Assembly: GCA_002778195.1 (NCBI GenBank)
Contig: PCDI01000003.1
Coordinates: 2,315,913 to 2,379,912, forward strand
DNA from: Raffaelea ambrosiae
Lineage: Eukaryota > Ascomycota > Sordariomycetes > Ophiostomatales > Ophiostomataceae
Reading direction: 5' to 3'
DNA length: 64,000 nucleotides
In this document: piece after piece, positions 10,188-22,258 of the stretch
Numbering within the stretch: position 1 is the stretch's first letter
How the letters are laid out: each line of letters starts with the position of its first letter
Notes under the pieces: model-generated
What the model was told of the DNA's origin: nothing
The model's database searches: none
Seen by the model: the letters and a program-made list of their open reading frames with translations, nothing else
Translations under genes and position numbers: made by a program

Positions 10188-12887
10188 ATGCTGTCGCGAG
10201 GACCTTCGCGTGCGTGGCTCCGGGCCCTCGATGGCCGTGCCAGCGGCCGGCTGCCATTGGCGTCCGGGCTGTCGTCCGGGCTGCCACCTCTCTGCCTGTG
10301 TCCGGCTGTGCCGCCCGTCGCCCGCTGGCCACGACGGCTGCACCACGCGCACCACGCGCAGCAGCACGGCCTGCGGCGAAGCATGTCCAGCGCGGCCGAA
10401 GCTGCGGGCGATGCGAGACAGGACACGCGGACAGACGAAACCAAGGAAGCCGGCAAGGAGGCCGGAAAAGCGGCGGAACCCGCCCCAGCCGCAGAGACGT
10501 CCGACAACGCGCCAGACCAGCCGGGACAGGGGCAGCCGCAGCGGAAACGCCCCAAGCCGCCGGCGTACCCCAACTACGGCGAGGCCAAGCGCACGCTGCC
10601 GCGGCAGTGTCCCGGCTGCGGCGCGTTCTCGCAGACGGCCCACCCCAAGCAGCCGGGCTACTACAACATGAGCCGGCACAGCACGCTCGTCTATCTCGGC
10701 CTCAAGGACGACCGCAAGCAGCGCGTGCGGACCGAGGACCTCATCGTCCAGCGCACGCTGGCCAGCGTCGACCTGGATGCGCTGGCCGAGCAGGGCGTGC
10801 ATCTGGGCGACCTGCTGCCGAAGCGGCCGCCGGCGCCGGCCGTGGACTCCGGCGAGCCCCCCCCGACGGCGGCCGCGACGGCCGACCTGGACCCGGTGCT
10901 GGACCCGGTCTTGACGGCGGCGCCGACGCCCACGACGGCGCACGCGGTGGCCACGTGGGCGCCGCGCCCGCCCCGCGACCAGCGCCCCGTCCTCCTCTGC
11001 ACCCGCTGCAACGAGCTCGTCAACCACAACAAGGGCGTGCCCATCTACCACCCGGGCATCGACGCCATCCGCGAGACCATGGCCGAGTCGCCGTACAAGT
11101 ACAACCACGTGTACCACGTGCTCGACGCCGCCGACTTCCCCATGTCGCTGCTGCCGCGCATCCACGAGCTGCTCGACACCATGCCGCTGCGCTCGCGCAA
11201 CCGCCGCTCCGCGCGCAGCCGGTTCTACGGCAACCGCCGGACCGAGCTGAGCTTCGTTGTCACGCGCTCCGACCTGCTGTCGCCGCGCGCCGAAAAGGTC
11301 GACACCCTGATGCCGTGGGTCCGCGAGACGCTGCGCGACGCCCTGGGCCGCATCGGCCGCCGCGGCGTGCGCCTGGGCAACATCCACCTCGTCAGCGCCA
11401 AGCGCAACTGGTGGACCAAGGAGCTGCGCGAGGAGATCTACCAGCGCGGCGGCGCCACCTGGCTGGTCGGCAAGGCCAATGTCGGCAAGAGCAAGCTGGT
11501 GAGCGACATCTTCCCCAAGGGCCGCATGGACGCCAAGGACGCCGCGAAGGAGACGAAGGAGACGGTGAAGCCGCTGCCCGTGGAGGGAGAGGAGACGGCC
11601 GGCGAGCAGACCGGCGAGCAGACCGGCGACAATGCGGGGCAATCCGTCGAAGGCGAGGAGCAGCTTGCCGCCAGTGAGGAGCAGCCAGTCGAAAGCGAGG
11701 AGCGGCGTGCCGAAAGCGACTCTTTGACGGCCCAGGATGCGAACCGCCCTGAACACGACCTCCCGACCACCACCCCCCTCACTGCCAACATCGTCACCGA
11801 CCTCCTTCCCGACACCGAGTCCGACGGCTTGGACGAGCTGGAGCTGCTCCCTCCCTGTCCCGACGAAATCAACTACCCGACCATGCCCATCGCCTCCGCC
11901 CTGCCCGGCACCACGGCCTCGCCCATCCGCATCCCCTTTGGCGGCGGCAAGGGCGAGCTGATCGACCTGCCCGGCCTCGTCCGCACCCGTCTGACCGACT
12001 ACGTCCAACCCCGGCACCGCCTGTCGATGCTCATGCGGAGACGCATCGACCCCGAGCAGGTGGTGCTCAAGGCCGGCAAGCGGTCGCTGCTGCTGGGCGG
12101 CATCATCCGCATCACGCCGCGCAGCGAAAACCTGGACTTCCTGACCTACAACTACACGCCCCTGTCCCAGCACTGCACCTTGACGGAAAAGGCCATTGAG
12201 ATCCAGGAACAGCGGAGCACCCTCAGGGTCGAGAACATTGCCCTGCCAGGCATCGCCGACAAGATCAAGCTGGCCGGCTCGTTCCCGCTCAAGTACGACG
12301 TGACCAAGACCCGCACAGGACCCATCACGCGCAAGGACGCCATCAACATCCCCGTGGACAAACTGCCGTACCGCGTCGTGGCCATGGACTTGCTGATCGA
12401 GGGCAGCGGCTGGATCGAGATTGTGGCCCAGGTGCGCAAGCGGGATCTCTACCGGGAGAGCACAGACGCTTCTGGCGAGCGGGACGGGGCGCACGAGACG
12501 GCCCAGACGAACGCCCCGACGAACGCCCCGACGAACCAGCCAGACGAGAACGGCATTCTGCAGTCTCTGGACCTGTCGAGTCCCGACGAGCCGCGGTCCG
12601 TGGAGCAGCCCGAGCCGAGATCCAAGCCCGAGCCAACCAAGGAGTCATGGCCCGAGAGTGAGCTCGAAGAGTGGACAGACGAGCCCCGCAAGCACAAGGA
12701 CGATGGCAGAGCGGACGGCGAAGCAAAGGAAGACGAGGCAGAACAGGAAGAAGAGCAGGACCTCGACTGGCCCATCATTGACGTCTACACCCCCGAGGGC
12801 AAGTTTGTGGCTGCCCGTCGGCCGTTGAATGCCTGGACAATGAACCTGTCCAAGACTGCGGCCAAGCGTCATAGGATTGTGAGATGA
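10188..12887 (+). CDS. GEP3: Mitochondrial circularly permuted GTPase Gep3 (YqeH family)
   Basis: Single exon of 899 residues; ATG chosen as the first in an Arg-rich presequence typical of mitochondrial import. Zinc-binding cysteines are seen in CPGCGAFSQ (C141, C144) and CTRCNEL (C271, C274). GTPase motifs come in permuted order: G4 TRSD (residues 359-362), G5 SAK near 401, then P-loop GKANVGKSK from residue 428, and G3 DLPG (593-596). This order defines YqeH-like GTPases; yeast Gep3 acts in mitochondrial small ribosomal subunit biogenesis. A Glu-rich insertion of about 100 residues separates the P-loop from the G3 region, and an acidic tail precedes a conserved C-terminus (WPIIDVYTPEGKFVAARRPL). 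No intron is needed. Confidence 0.93.
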   Translation: MLSRGPSRAWLRALDGRASGRLPLASGLSSGLPPLCLCPAVPPVARWPRRLHHAHHAQQHGLRRSMSSAAEAAGDARQDTRTDETKEAGKEAGKAAEPAPAAETSDNAPDQPGQGQPQRKRPKPPAYPNYGEAKRTLPRQCPGCGAFSQTAHPKQPGYYNMSRHSTLVYLGLKDDRKQRVRTEDLIVQRTLASVDLDALAEQGVHLGDLLPKRPPAPAVDSGEPPPTAAATADLDPVLDPVLTAAPTPTTAHAVATWAPRPPRDQRPVLLCTRCNELVNHNKGVPIYHPGIDAIRETMAESPYKYNHVYHVLDAADFPMSLLPRIHELLDTMPLRSRNRRSARSRFYGNRRTELSFVVTRSDLLSPRAEKVDTLMPWVRETLRDALGRIGRRGVRLGNIHLVSAKRNWWTKELREEIYQRGGATWLVGKANVGKSKLVSDIFPKGRMDAKDAAKETKETVKPLPVEGEETAGEQTGEQTGDNAGQSVEGEEQLAASEEQPVESEERRAESDSLTAQDANRPEHDLPTTTPLTANIVTDLLPDTESDGLDELELLPPCPDEINYPTMPIASALPGTTASPIRIPFGGGKGELIDLPGLVRTRLTDYVQPRHRLSMLMRRRIDPEQVVLKAGKRSLLLGGIIRITPRSENLDFLTYNYTPLSQHCTLTEKAIEIQEQRSTLRVENIALPGIADKIKLAGSFPLKYDVTKTRTGPITRKDAINIPVDKLPYRVVAMDLLIEGSGWIEIVAQVRKRDLYRESTDASGERDGAHETAQTNAPTNAPTNQPDENGILQSLDLSSPDEPRSVEQPEPRSKPEPTKESWPESELEEWTDEPRKHKDDGRADGEAKEDEAEQEEEQDLDWPIIDVYTPEGKFVAARRPLNAWTMNLSKTAAKRHRIVR

Positions 12888-13695
12888 AGGGTGCCAAGCA
12901 GAGGCGCCGAAAAAAAGGACCAAACCACTTGGGCGAATCTACATCAGATTGGACCAGAGAGTATATCTACCCCCCCCCCCTCCCCAAAGGCATGTAGGAC
13001 ATGTAGGAGCAAGTTTGTACAACAAAGGTACTGTTGGGATTAGAAGAGCATCGTCACAAAAGAAGGACGACTGGGAAAGAGCATACCAAAAAAAGGCGTT
13101 ACAGGAAGGAGAGGGCAAAAAAAGAAAAAAAAAAGCAGACGCTGTAGTTTTATGCTGTAGTTTCGAACAAATAAGAAAACTCTCAGCTCCTTGTCGTTTA
13201 TGTTCATGTTCGTGTGCCCGTTCCTTGCTCACATAAGCGGCGCCGTTCTGGTCCCTTAATAATAGCATCTAACTAACTACTTTGTAGTTGTGTTGTTCCT
13301 GGCAGTCTTGTTAGCAAGTACCTGCAATGACGTAGCCAAGCCGGCAGCCGGCATGGGTGGGGCGCCAGCCGAAAACTGTTGCAGCATTCTAGAACGCCAC
13401 CTTCTGGCCTGGCGCCCTTTTTTTTCTTCTTCTGTGGCGCGCCTTACCTCGACCACTAACAAACGCTACAAATCCCTGGCTCTCGGCCCTTTGTCACCTG
13501 TTTTGCTTAGCAAAACGTCACATCGAATCAGCAACAAACCGGACTGCCTCCAAACAGAGAAAACGACAAGAACCGACAAGAATCTCTAGAGCGTTTTGGC
13601 TTGCCGAACCGTTCCACACAACAACAAACACATCGCCTACGCCGCCACGACTGCTAACTACTATCGTTCCCACGTCCGCTCTCACCCCACCCACC
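12888..13695. promoter_or_regulatory. GEP3 3' region and YPI1 promoter
   Basis: Tandem (same strand) intergenic stretch with homopolymer runs (C at 12971-12980, A near 13126, T near 13420) and a run of CAACAACAAACACA before the YPI1 start that looks like a 5' leader. No gene seen. Confidence 0.45.
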
Positions 13696-14440
13696 ATGGC
13701 CACCTCCGCCGGCCCCTCGTCCCAGCCGGGCACCACCAGCCAGACCGAACAGCAGCAACAGCCCGAGACCAGCACACAGCCTCCGCCGGGCGTGCTGCAC
13801 CTCCGCGGCGCCCATGGCCGCAACGGCCGGTCCGTCCAGTGGGCCGAAGGCACAGTCGACAACGAAGGCCTGAACCGGAAAAAGTCCAAAGGTGAGGGAG
13901 GAGAAGAAAGAGGAAGAGAATGAACGCAGGAGTTGAGAAGAGACTTCCAAAGACTGGAAAAAAGAGAGCGCGACTAACACCCCCCCAGTCTGCTGCATCT
14001 ACCATAGACCCCGTGCCGTCGACGAGTCCAGCGACTCGTCGTCGTCGTCGTCGTCATCCGACTCCGACTCGTCCGACCCGGACTCGGACGGCGGCGCCGC
14101 CGCCCGCGGCGACGCCGACCGGGCTTTCCGGAACCGGAGACCAGCCGCACCACGTCGGACGACGCCGCCGCCGCACAACAACAACCACCACCACAGACAT
14201 GCGCCCGACTGTCCAGAACACGGCCACGGCCACGGCCACGGCCACCACCGTCGCCACCACCAGGACCCGGAGCAGAGCGACGGAGACGATGATTATAACG
14301 ACGACGATGCTGCTGCTGGGCGGCCGGGCCGTCGGGACAAGGGCAAGGGTAAGTCGACGGGCTCGTCCAAGCGGAAGCCGAGTCCGAATGCCTACGAGAA
14401 ACAGCCCAAGTACGACAAGCCGACAAATCCGGGGCTTTGA
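13696..14440 (+). CDS. YPI1: Type 1 protein phosphatase inhibitor (Ypi1 / inhibitor-3)
   Basis: Exons 13696-13891 and 13989-14440 give 215 residues. The family signature spans the junction: HLRGAHGRNGRSVQWAEG, DNEGLNRKKSK, then VCCIYHRPR from exon 2. RSVQW (residues 45-49) matches the RVxF-type docking motif for the PP1 catalytic subunit, and the Cys-Cys pair is a conserved part of inhibitor-3 proteins. After this come an acidic Ser/Asp run, a His-rich stretch (HGHGHGHG) and the conserved tail KRKPSPNAYEKQPKYDKP. The inhibitor binds nuclear and cytoplasmic PP1. The phase-1 junction restores the conserved motif exactly, so the gene model is firm. Confidence 0.92.
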
Positions 14441-15299
14441 GAAGGAAGACGGGGCGTGAACGAGAAACCGATAGAGAACAAATAGCATTGAGAGAGGGAG
14501 TTGTCACGAAACAATGTATAATACCCCTTCGTTTTCAGTTGCCTTTTAGTTGACTTTTCCGTTGACTTGTCGTCCACTGCCGTGATCCATCCCCCAACGC
14601 ATTGGACTCTTGTGCTTTGCTTGTGCTTCAATTCAATCTTGCCTGAAGACGCTAGATGTGTCATAGTGTTCCTGAGTTCCTGAGTTCCTGAGTTCCTGTC
14701 CATACATTTTCCTGTGTGTAAAAAAAAAAAAGGGAAAAAAAAGAGGCTGCCGTTCCTTTTCGTTCTTTCATTCTTCTTTCGGTCTTATCCTACAAGGTTT
14801 CTCGTTCGCGTGTGCGTGTTGTGTTGTGCGCATGTCTCTTGACACAAAAACAAAAAAACAAACACAGAAAATGACCGCTCATCTCTCTCACACTTTTGAG
14901 ATGGCTTTCGTGCACCATCAAGACCCCCCATCATCACAAAACAGGTTGGATAAAAGAAAGGCAAACTTTGTCGCTTCCCTCTTTTCTTCTTTCTTCCCCC
15001 CTTCTGCCAGCCGGGCTCTCCTGTTGCCCTTTTTGCCGGCGACCAATAAACAATACTCTGTGGGTAGTGGTGGTAATAACGAGATTCAAGAAAAGACAAG
15101 AATAAATCAAATCAATCGCAGCAGATGGTAGTAGTAACAATGGCTCGTGCCATAATAATACACTGGCTAGTCCAAAGGTAGTTGAAAATCTCTTTGGCTG
15201 GCCAAAATAGAAAATGATTTGGGGAGAAAGACCATGGTCTTGGGAGATGATTATAAAGTGTTGTGCCGCTTGCCCGCTGGTGTATTGTCGTATTTTGCT
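14441..15299. other. Convergent 3' region between YPI1 and the DENN gene
   Basis: Holds both 3' ends. Contains four tandem copies of a 9-bp unit (GTTCCTGA plus one base) at 14668-14699, an A run at 14719-14730 and a T/C-rich patch near 14980. The ATAATA-rich segment near 15060-15160 is a candidate poly(A) region. No gene seen. Confidence 0.45.
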
Positions 15300-18200
15300 T
15301 TACGGGCTGATGCCCAGGTCAGTCGGAGATCGTGGCCCCAGCATGCTGGCGACCTGCTTCCGGATCAGACCCCGCGATCCGCGCTGGTCGGGCCGCGGCA
15401 CTCCCTGGATGGACCGCGGCTCCTTCATCATCGCCGGGTCCAACTTCGACGGTACGCGGGTCGTCACCGCACGATACTCGCCGGGGAACTTGGCGTTCGG
15501 CACCGGTACCGACGCCGTCCGCCAGATGTGGTCCGACGTGTCGCCTAGGTACGAAGGTACCCGTGTATGTCGATTGGACGACGGCGGCGGCATGGAGTAG
15601 CTGGGCGTTACCCCGTGGGATGCCTTGATCGTCGACAGGCGTGACAGTCCACCCAGTCCGCCGAGCCCCCCCCGCCCGCGCCCCTTCTTCGCCAGGATGA
15701 CCTCGTCGAATAGGCGGATCTGGGGATCGGCCGAGTGGTGGGTTTCCCGTTCGTTGATGAATTCATTGAAAGCTGATTAAGAATGTTAGCAAAACAAGCG
15801 GAGGAGGAGCGACATATGCAAGACTTAAAAAAAAGAGAAAAAAGAAAGAGAAAAAAATCTTACCCTGCGTGTTCCTGAGCATAGTGATGAACTCATGGTG
15901 GTCATACGGCAGACTCTTGACAAACCCATCGGCATCAAAGGCATACAGCTGCCCGCTGGCCTTTTGCTCCTTCGTCGGCCGGCCGAGGTGCTTGCGGTAG
16001 GTGTACAGCAGGCTGGCCATGCACCGCACAAAGGCGGCGCGCACGCGGTCGGCATGGAACGCTTCGGAGCAGACCAGCGACACAAAGCCCAGACAGCGGC
16101 CGTGGGCCAGGCAGCGGCAGCCCGTGCACCGATAGAGCCCGTCACCGTCGGACTTGTCGTCGCACACCGAGCACGAGCCCGGGGCCTCCTCGCGGTTCCA
16201 GTGGAAGCAGTGCCCCTCCACCCACATGATGGCGTCCGTGTTGCAGACGGGCTGGATAACCATGTTGGGCATGACCGTGGACGCGGCCAGGGTGGACTGC
16301 GCATACGTCGAGGGCGCGTAGCCGCCGTACGACGACATGGACTCGACGGACACGGCCGACACGGACAGGCTCTGCGAGTGGCCGTTGGTGTTGCTGCCGG
16401 CGCTGTTGCCGGCGCTGTTGCCCATGCCCATGCCCATGCCCATGCTCATGCCGATGCTGTGGGTGCTGCTGTTGTTGTTGTTGAGGAACTGCAGGCTGGG
16501 GCGGTGCAGGGGGTGGTGGCGGTCCATGCCGAAGGATGAGCTGCGGCGCGACTTCTCGTCAAAGTGGCCAGAGCGCTTCTCGCGGAGCGTGGCGTTGAGC
16601 GCAAAGCCCGAGTCGCTGCGGGAGACGGGGGTGGTGGGCACGGGCGGGAAGCTCATGGAGATGGGCGACAGCGAGTTGGGGGGGCTGGTGCGGCTCGACT
16701 TGGCGGTGTAGGGGCGGGTGTCGGAGCGGGCGGTGGCAAACTCGCTGCGCAGCTGCACAAAGGCGTTGAAGATGGGGGCGCGGCGCAGGGACGGCGGATC
16801 GGGCTCGCCAAAGGCGGCGGAGTTCTGGGCCACCCACTTGCCCAGGGTGGCGGGCGGGGCGGTCGGGTTGAAGAGCGACTCGTTCTCGGCGGAGAAGGCG
16901 TCGTACGGGAACGACTCGACGGCGTAGGGCGGGGGGCCGGCGGGGACGCCGTAGCGCAGGCGGTGCGGGGCGGCGATCTGCAGCAGGGCCTGCAGCTTGC
17001 GGCGGTGCTGCTTGGGCAGGGGGTGCGGCGGGGCCATGCCGGTGGCCTCGACCTTGTCCTTGTCCAGGTCGACGAGGACAAAGTCGTCGTCGGGCATGTC
17101 GATCTGCTCGTAGCGCCGCTCGACGCCGACAATGTAGGGGCAGGGCGCGTCCAGCACGGACAGCAGGCGCGCGGGCAGGATGGGGATGAAGATGCTGGCC
17201 CAGCGGAAGGGGTACAGCAGGTTCGTGATGGCGTGGCAGGCCAGGTGCAGCATGGCCGGGTGCGAGGACAGGAACACGATGCGCGACTCGGCCAGCACGT
17301 GCTCGAAGAGGCGCACAATGTTGTCGAGCGACAGGCAGCGGAACAGCGCGTACAGGTCGATGTTGCGCGAGCCCGGCAGCTCGTTGGCGGCCTCCTTGCG
17401 CGCGTACAGCCGCAGCTCGCGCACGCCCAGCTCGACCTGCGTCTTGGAGCTCAGCGGGCTGAAGGCCTCGGTGCACAGGTTGACCACGTAGCGCTCCAGC
17501 GGCTGCCAGCGGCCCACCTTGGGCGAGCTGGCCGGCACGCGCAGCAGCGCGCCGTCCGTCATGGGCACCACCACCGCGCGCAGCCACTCCTTCCAGAACG
17601 CCATGCGCGTCGCGTCGCGGCCCAGCACGCCGTACGCCCGCGGCGTCCACAGCCCCGTCTCGCCCGTCGTCAGCCCGTCGATCTTGCTGGCCGCCCCGTG
17701 CCGCAGCGGCCGCAGCATCTCCGCCATCAGCCCGATCTTCTCCTCCACCGTGCTGATCTGCTCGTCCAGCGTCTCGCGCGCCGGCGACCCCGACGGCACG
17801 CCCGGCAGCCGCGCCAGCAGCTGCGACAGGTGCGCGCGCTCGGCCGCCAGCCGCGTGCCCAGGCTCGCCGCCAGCTCGCGCTCCTCGTCCGACATGTGGC
17901 TCTGCCGCCACAGCTCGCAGCGCTTCTCCACGTCCTCGGCGATCTCTGGCTTGAGCGGCGTCCAGATAATCACCGCCACCCCGTACACCTTGGAGCTGTC
18001 GTCCGACGTCATCGTGAACCCGTGCCACGTCGACCGCGGCCGGTCGTCCGACGAGACGATCTGGATGTCGTTCGGGAAGGCAAACATGGGCACGTAGTCC
18101 GGGAACTTGCCTCGCCGCGCCACCTCGTCTGCCGACGCGCGCTGCGGGTAGCGGTCCAGCAGGACGGGCTCGAAGCGCCGCTTGAGCGGGTGCATGTCGG

Positions 18201-19158
18201 GGTCAGCGTTGAGCGGCTCGGGCGGCGGGATGACCGAGTTGTAGTTGCTGAGTCGTCTTGCCGTGCGGACGGACGCTGGTGGATATTGTTAGCCATTTGG
18301 TCCTTGCGTGTTTTGCGTGTCTTGTTCTCCCCTCTCTTGCCTCTTCTCCCCTCCTCTTGCATCTTCTCCCCTCTCTTGCCTCTTCTTGCATCGTGCGTCT
18401 TGCATCTTCTGGCATGCATCTTCTCACTTACACGCTCGTGCAATCGAATGCGGCCGCCGCACGCTGTTCATGTCGCGGAAGCTCAGCTTGCGCCGGATGC
18501 TGCCCTTGATGCTCCGCAGCGGGCCCTTGCGCGCCAACGCGTCCATGTCGTTCTCGTTGCGCACAATCAGCTTCTCCGGGCGCGGGTTGACCATCGGTGG
18601 CCGCGCGTGCAGCTTGGCCCCGGCGCTGAAGCTCAGGTCTTCCAGGAAGTTCTCGCGCTCGGCCGCGAACTTGACCAGCATCTGGTCAAAGTCAAAGTCC
18701 TGTTTGCCGTTGGCTCCAGCCATGCCGCTGGCTCCATTTGTGCCGTTGATTCCGTTTGTGCCGTTGGCGGCCGCCGCACCGCCGCCGTTGCCCGACCCTT
18801 CGACCAAAACGGCAGACGGCGGCCGGTTGCTGACGCTGCCCCGTATTGTGGTGCTGCTGCGATTGCTGTGCACATTGTCGTCCAGGTCGTCGAGCGTGAA
18901 GATGGACATGCGGCCGTCCAGCGAGAGTTTGGAGAGCCTGTTGGCCGAGTTTTGGCGAGAGTGGCGCGCGGATACCCTTGGCGTGGCGTTGGCGTTGGCG
19001 TTGGTGTTGATATTGTTGGTCCCGGCCTGCACTTCGCCATCTTCGTCGATTGTGTCGTCGAGCTGCTGTGGCGGCAATGCAAAGTCCTGGTAGCTCACGG
19101 ATTCGACGCCGGCAATCCAGAAGTAGTCGGCGAGCGGAGTGGACGCCGAGCTGTCCAT
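15300..19158 (-). CDS. DENN (AEX-3) domain protein with C1-type zinc finger
   Basis: Exons 19158-18432, 18275-15864 and 15772-15300 give 1203 residues. The N-terminal 280 residues are low-complexity with Asn/Gly/Thr runs. A tripartite DENN module covers roughly residues 280-690: LLDRYPQRASADE, then PMFAFPNDIQIVSSDDRP (uDENN), then the core with LYALFRCLSLDNIVRLFEHV, SRIVFLSSHPAMLHLACHAI and LLYPFRWASIFIPILP. A Cys/His-rich domain (GHCFHWNREEAPGSCSVC and YRCTGCRCLAHGRC, about residues 930-975) resembles a C1 finger. DENN proteins are usually guanine nucleotide exchange factors for Rab GTPases. Intron 1 (18276-18431) is filled with CTCTTGC repeats. Near residue 850 there is a Met-Gly run (GMSMGMGMGMG). 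Its Rab partner cannot be told from sequence. Confidence 0.9.
18310..18425. repeat. CTCTTGC-type imperfect repeats in DENN intron 1
   Basis: Imperfect repeats built from CCTCTTGC and CTTCTCCCCT units occupy most of the 156-bp intron. On the coding strand this makes a purine-rich intron, unlike the pyrimidine-rich intron in HUL4. Confidence 0.7.
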
Positions 19159-19673
19159 GGCTGCATTGGAGAAAGGGGAGAGAGACGGGGGAGAGAGGAA
19201 GGAGGAGGAAAGAGTTTCTGCTGCAGAAGCGCAGGAGAGGACCAGAAGAAGGGCGTAGACAGCGAACGTCTAAAAGAAAGTCTAGACTACGTCTGGAGAC
19301 TTCTTTGGCAGAGATGCCCCGGTGGCAAAGAGGAAAATAGAGGACTCAAGTGCAGCGAAGAAAAAAGAAAAGCAGGGAGCAGAAAGGAAAAAAAGAGAAA
19401 CCGTCAACAGGGGGGAGGGGCAAAGGTGCATGTAGACAGGAAAGAGGAAGGGGCCAGGCGGAAGGGAGAATAAAGCGAGACAGGCTCCGAGACAGCCCCC
19501 CCCAAGCTTTTCAGTTTTCAGGCTGCGGCCTCGACACTATGGCACCAGATCGGGCTTAGATAGTATCCCGTGTCTGGAAAATGATCCCTGCCAGCAGATG
19601 GTTCCCCTGTTGTTTGGATCCCTGGCTGGTTGCGGCTCAACGGGGGGAAGGGCTTGCGATGTAGGTAAGACGT

Positions 19674-19718
19674 TGGCAAGAAGCTGGCAAGAAGCTGGCA
19701 GGAAGCTGGCAGGAAGCT
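19674..19718. repeat. 11-bp tandem repeat (GAAGCTGGCAA/G)
   Basis: Four near-identical copies with A/G variation at the end of the unit, in the intergenic region upstream of the DENN gene. Confidence 0.8.
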
Positions 19719-20906
19719 TGTAGACCCCAAGTATTGCAGGTAGCCCGAATGCCAAGGACGATGAAGAAGGCAGAGAGTAGAAACTTAAGAAAGACAAAGA
19801 GCAGAAGGACAGCAGGACGGGCAGGACAACGAGACCGAGGCCAGAGAGGGGAAGTGACTAGCTGACAAGAGCGTCGAGACCGAGAAAGCACAGGCCAGAG
19901 AGGCAGGAGAAGAACACCAGTTGACCAGGATAGACTGACCAGTTCGAGAGACCAGTCTGACAGATTGGGCCACCGTGAAGAAGATCGGCGCAAACACAAC
20001 CAGACAGGGAAGCAAAAACAACCCCCCAGACACACATGCACACAGACACACAAAAAAAACGAGGCGTCGTCCAACTAGAACCAAGCAGGAAGATCCAAGC
20101 AAGGGAAATAAAAAGGAGCAGGAGCAGGAGCAGGAGTAGGCGCGTGGAGGAGGGAAGGGGAAAAGTGTGCCCCGAAAAAGCTGCCCAGGAAAAGAAAAAA
20201 GAAAAAAAAGAGCCCACCAGCACAGCCAGCAAAGAGAAAAGAGTAAGGCGGCCGTTCGAAAAGATTAATTGGAGACGGGCTTAGCGCGTTTAGAGTGTCT
20301 CACTGGGGGGGCAGCCGTGACGCATGAGCAGGCGTAGCAGGGCCTACGAGGTGGGCTGTCAGTGTGTGGCTGTCGGGCGCCGCGCGGCGGCGGGCGTGTG
20401 CAGGCGGGTGCAGGCGTGTCGGCAGGCGTGTCTGCAGGACAGCGTTGGCCAGAGAAGGACGGACGCTGGGCGAGCGAGACGCAGAAGAAAAAACCCCCGA
20501 AAAGCAAGACCAGGCAGAGAGAGTGGGTGGGCTCCACCGCCGCCGACTTGATTTAAGGGGCGGATTGGTTTAGCGTTGCATTAGCAGTGTCTGGAGAAGG
20601 GCCAGCGTGTTGGTGCAGCGTCACTGGGGCGTGGGTGGATCGTGGTCACTGGTGGCTGGCTTGTTTGCTGTCTGCTTTTGTGGTGGTTTTTGGGGGGGTG
20701 TGGTGGTTTTCTTGTTTTGGCAACCTTTTTTTTTCGGATGGTGAGAAAAAAAAAAGGCTACTGAAAGTATTGAAACGCCAGACGTCGTCGATGTCATGTG
20801 CCTGCCCGTGCTGGCTGGCTCTTGGTCAAGGGTCCGGGTTCAAAAGGCAAGGGCGACCCGACGCTCTTTCCTGGCCAGGATCTGCTCGCTCGGGTTGACC
20901 ACCTAG

Positions 20907-20915
20907 TACATAGTA
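20907..20915. repeat. Dispersed intergenic motif TACATAGTA (representative copy)
   Basis: One of at least ten copies of this 9-mer or its complement. Others: 21912, 22593, 22604, 23330, 23337, 29595, 49358, 49951 (in an esterase intron) and 61454. None falls in an exon. Confidence 0.7.
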
Positions 20916-21761
20916 GTTGGCTAGGTCAGCACTCTGCCAGCGTTGCACTCGCCGAGGCTGCAGCGACCTACCCCTGCGCTGACGGACAGACGCTCGGTAC
21001 GGAAGGTGGGAAGGAACGATGTTGTTTTTGCGTGCATCTCGATCGGGGGCCATTGTGTCTGCTTTTTTTGTCGTCTTGCTTGGCCATCTACGAGGGGCAT
21101 CTGAGGGTCTTTGTTTGGCGATCGTCTGCCCGGTCGCCCAGTCCCTTTGCGGCTGCTGCTCTCTTGCGCCTTATTCCCATGACGCGTATCAACTAACTAG
21201 AGCTTGTCGCGTCTGCCCCGTCACGGCAGGCACGACCCAGGCACGCCTGCCTGGGCAGGGCCAGCCAGACAGCCCTTACTTGGTAGACAGCCCTTATCGG
21301 CTCGTCCCCCAAGCAGCAGCAGCGGGGCTGCCCCCTTTTTTTGCGACCGCCTTTCTGTTTGGGCCTTTGGGGAGGGAGGAGGGTTAAACTAGCATTTAAA
21401 TTGTATTTGATTTAATTCCTTGCGGCGGACTATGCGCTGTTCGCGTCTTGGGCGCTGCACCGTGCTCCCCAATACTGCGACTCTGGACAGCCACCCTCAT
21501 CCACTTCCCACTCCACTCGCGTGTGTCTCGACTCTCACGGCCCGCTCGCCAGTTGCATCGTCGCTTTCCTCACTCGTTCTTCGTCGTCTCACCGTCTCGT
21601 TCGCCGCCTGCGCCTGCTCGTTCGTCCCTTCTCGCAGCAGGCTCCAGCGCAATGGCCATGCAGCCGACGTTTGCTGGTTCTCTATCTCACATAGTACCAT
21701 GGAACGCTCCCGAAAAATGGCCTGAGCAGGGTCAGAGACACATGGCAGTCCCTGGGACCAC

Positions 21762-21803
21762 GAAAATGGGCAAAATGGGCAAAACGGGCGAAATGGGCGA
21801 AAG
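21762..21803. repeat. 10-bp tandem repeat (AAAATGGGC type)
   Basis: Four copies, the last two with A-to-C or A-to-G changes (AAAACGGGCG, AAATGGGCGA). Intergenic. Confidence 0.8.
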
Positions 21804-22174
21804 GATTCCGTCTCTGATAAGCATCCCACCACCACGGATGGGCGTGGTCTGAAGTGTTGTGCGTGTGATTGCATCTCACACCGTAAGATGCTATGTGCTC
21901 TGTATGGTAGCTACTATGTAGTTAGTTCCTATGTACGATATGCTCTTATGCGCTCTGACTGGCCCGCTGCCCTGACTGCTGTGACTGCTGTGTGTGGCTT
22001 GCCGTCGGTGACTGGCTCCAGCCCTCTGTGCCTGACCTCTTTTTCTTGGCAGCACCTTCTTTTCCCCCGGTCCACCGCCGCCATGCAAAATGCGTCGATC
22101 TCTTACAGGGGAGGCGGACGGCCACCCTCGCCCTAGTTCCAGACCGCCGTCCTGCAGAATGGGCACCAAGGCGT

Positions 22175-22258
22175 GCACCAACGCACACCAACGCACCATG
22201 GCACCAATGCACCAATGCACCAAGGCACCAATGCACCAATGCACACCACCAATGCACC
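22175..22258. repeat. Tandem repeat of CACCAATG / GCACCAAC units
   Basis: About nine copies of an 8-9 bp unit, graded from GCACACCAAC at the left to CACCAATGCA at the right. It lies in the gene-free stretch and gives Met/Gln/His-rich shadow frames. Confidence 0.85.

Noticed and set aside
10104..12494. 796-codon open frame antisense to GEP3
   Set aside because: Composition follows the complement of GEP3 codons; the plus strand has all GTPase motifs.
16564..19473. 969-codon plus-strand frame antisense to the DENN gene
   Set aside because: Passes through the DENN intron and coding exons with no domain; an effect of high third-position GC.
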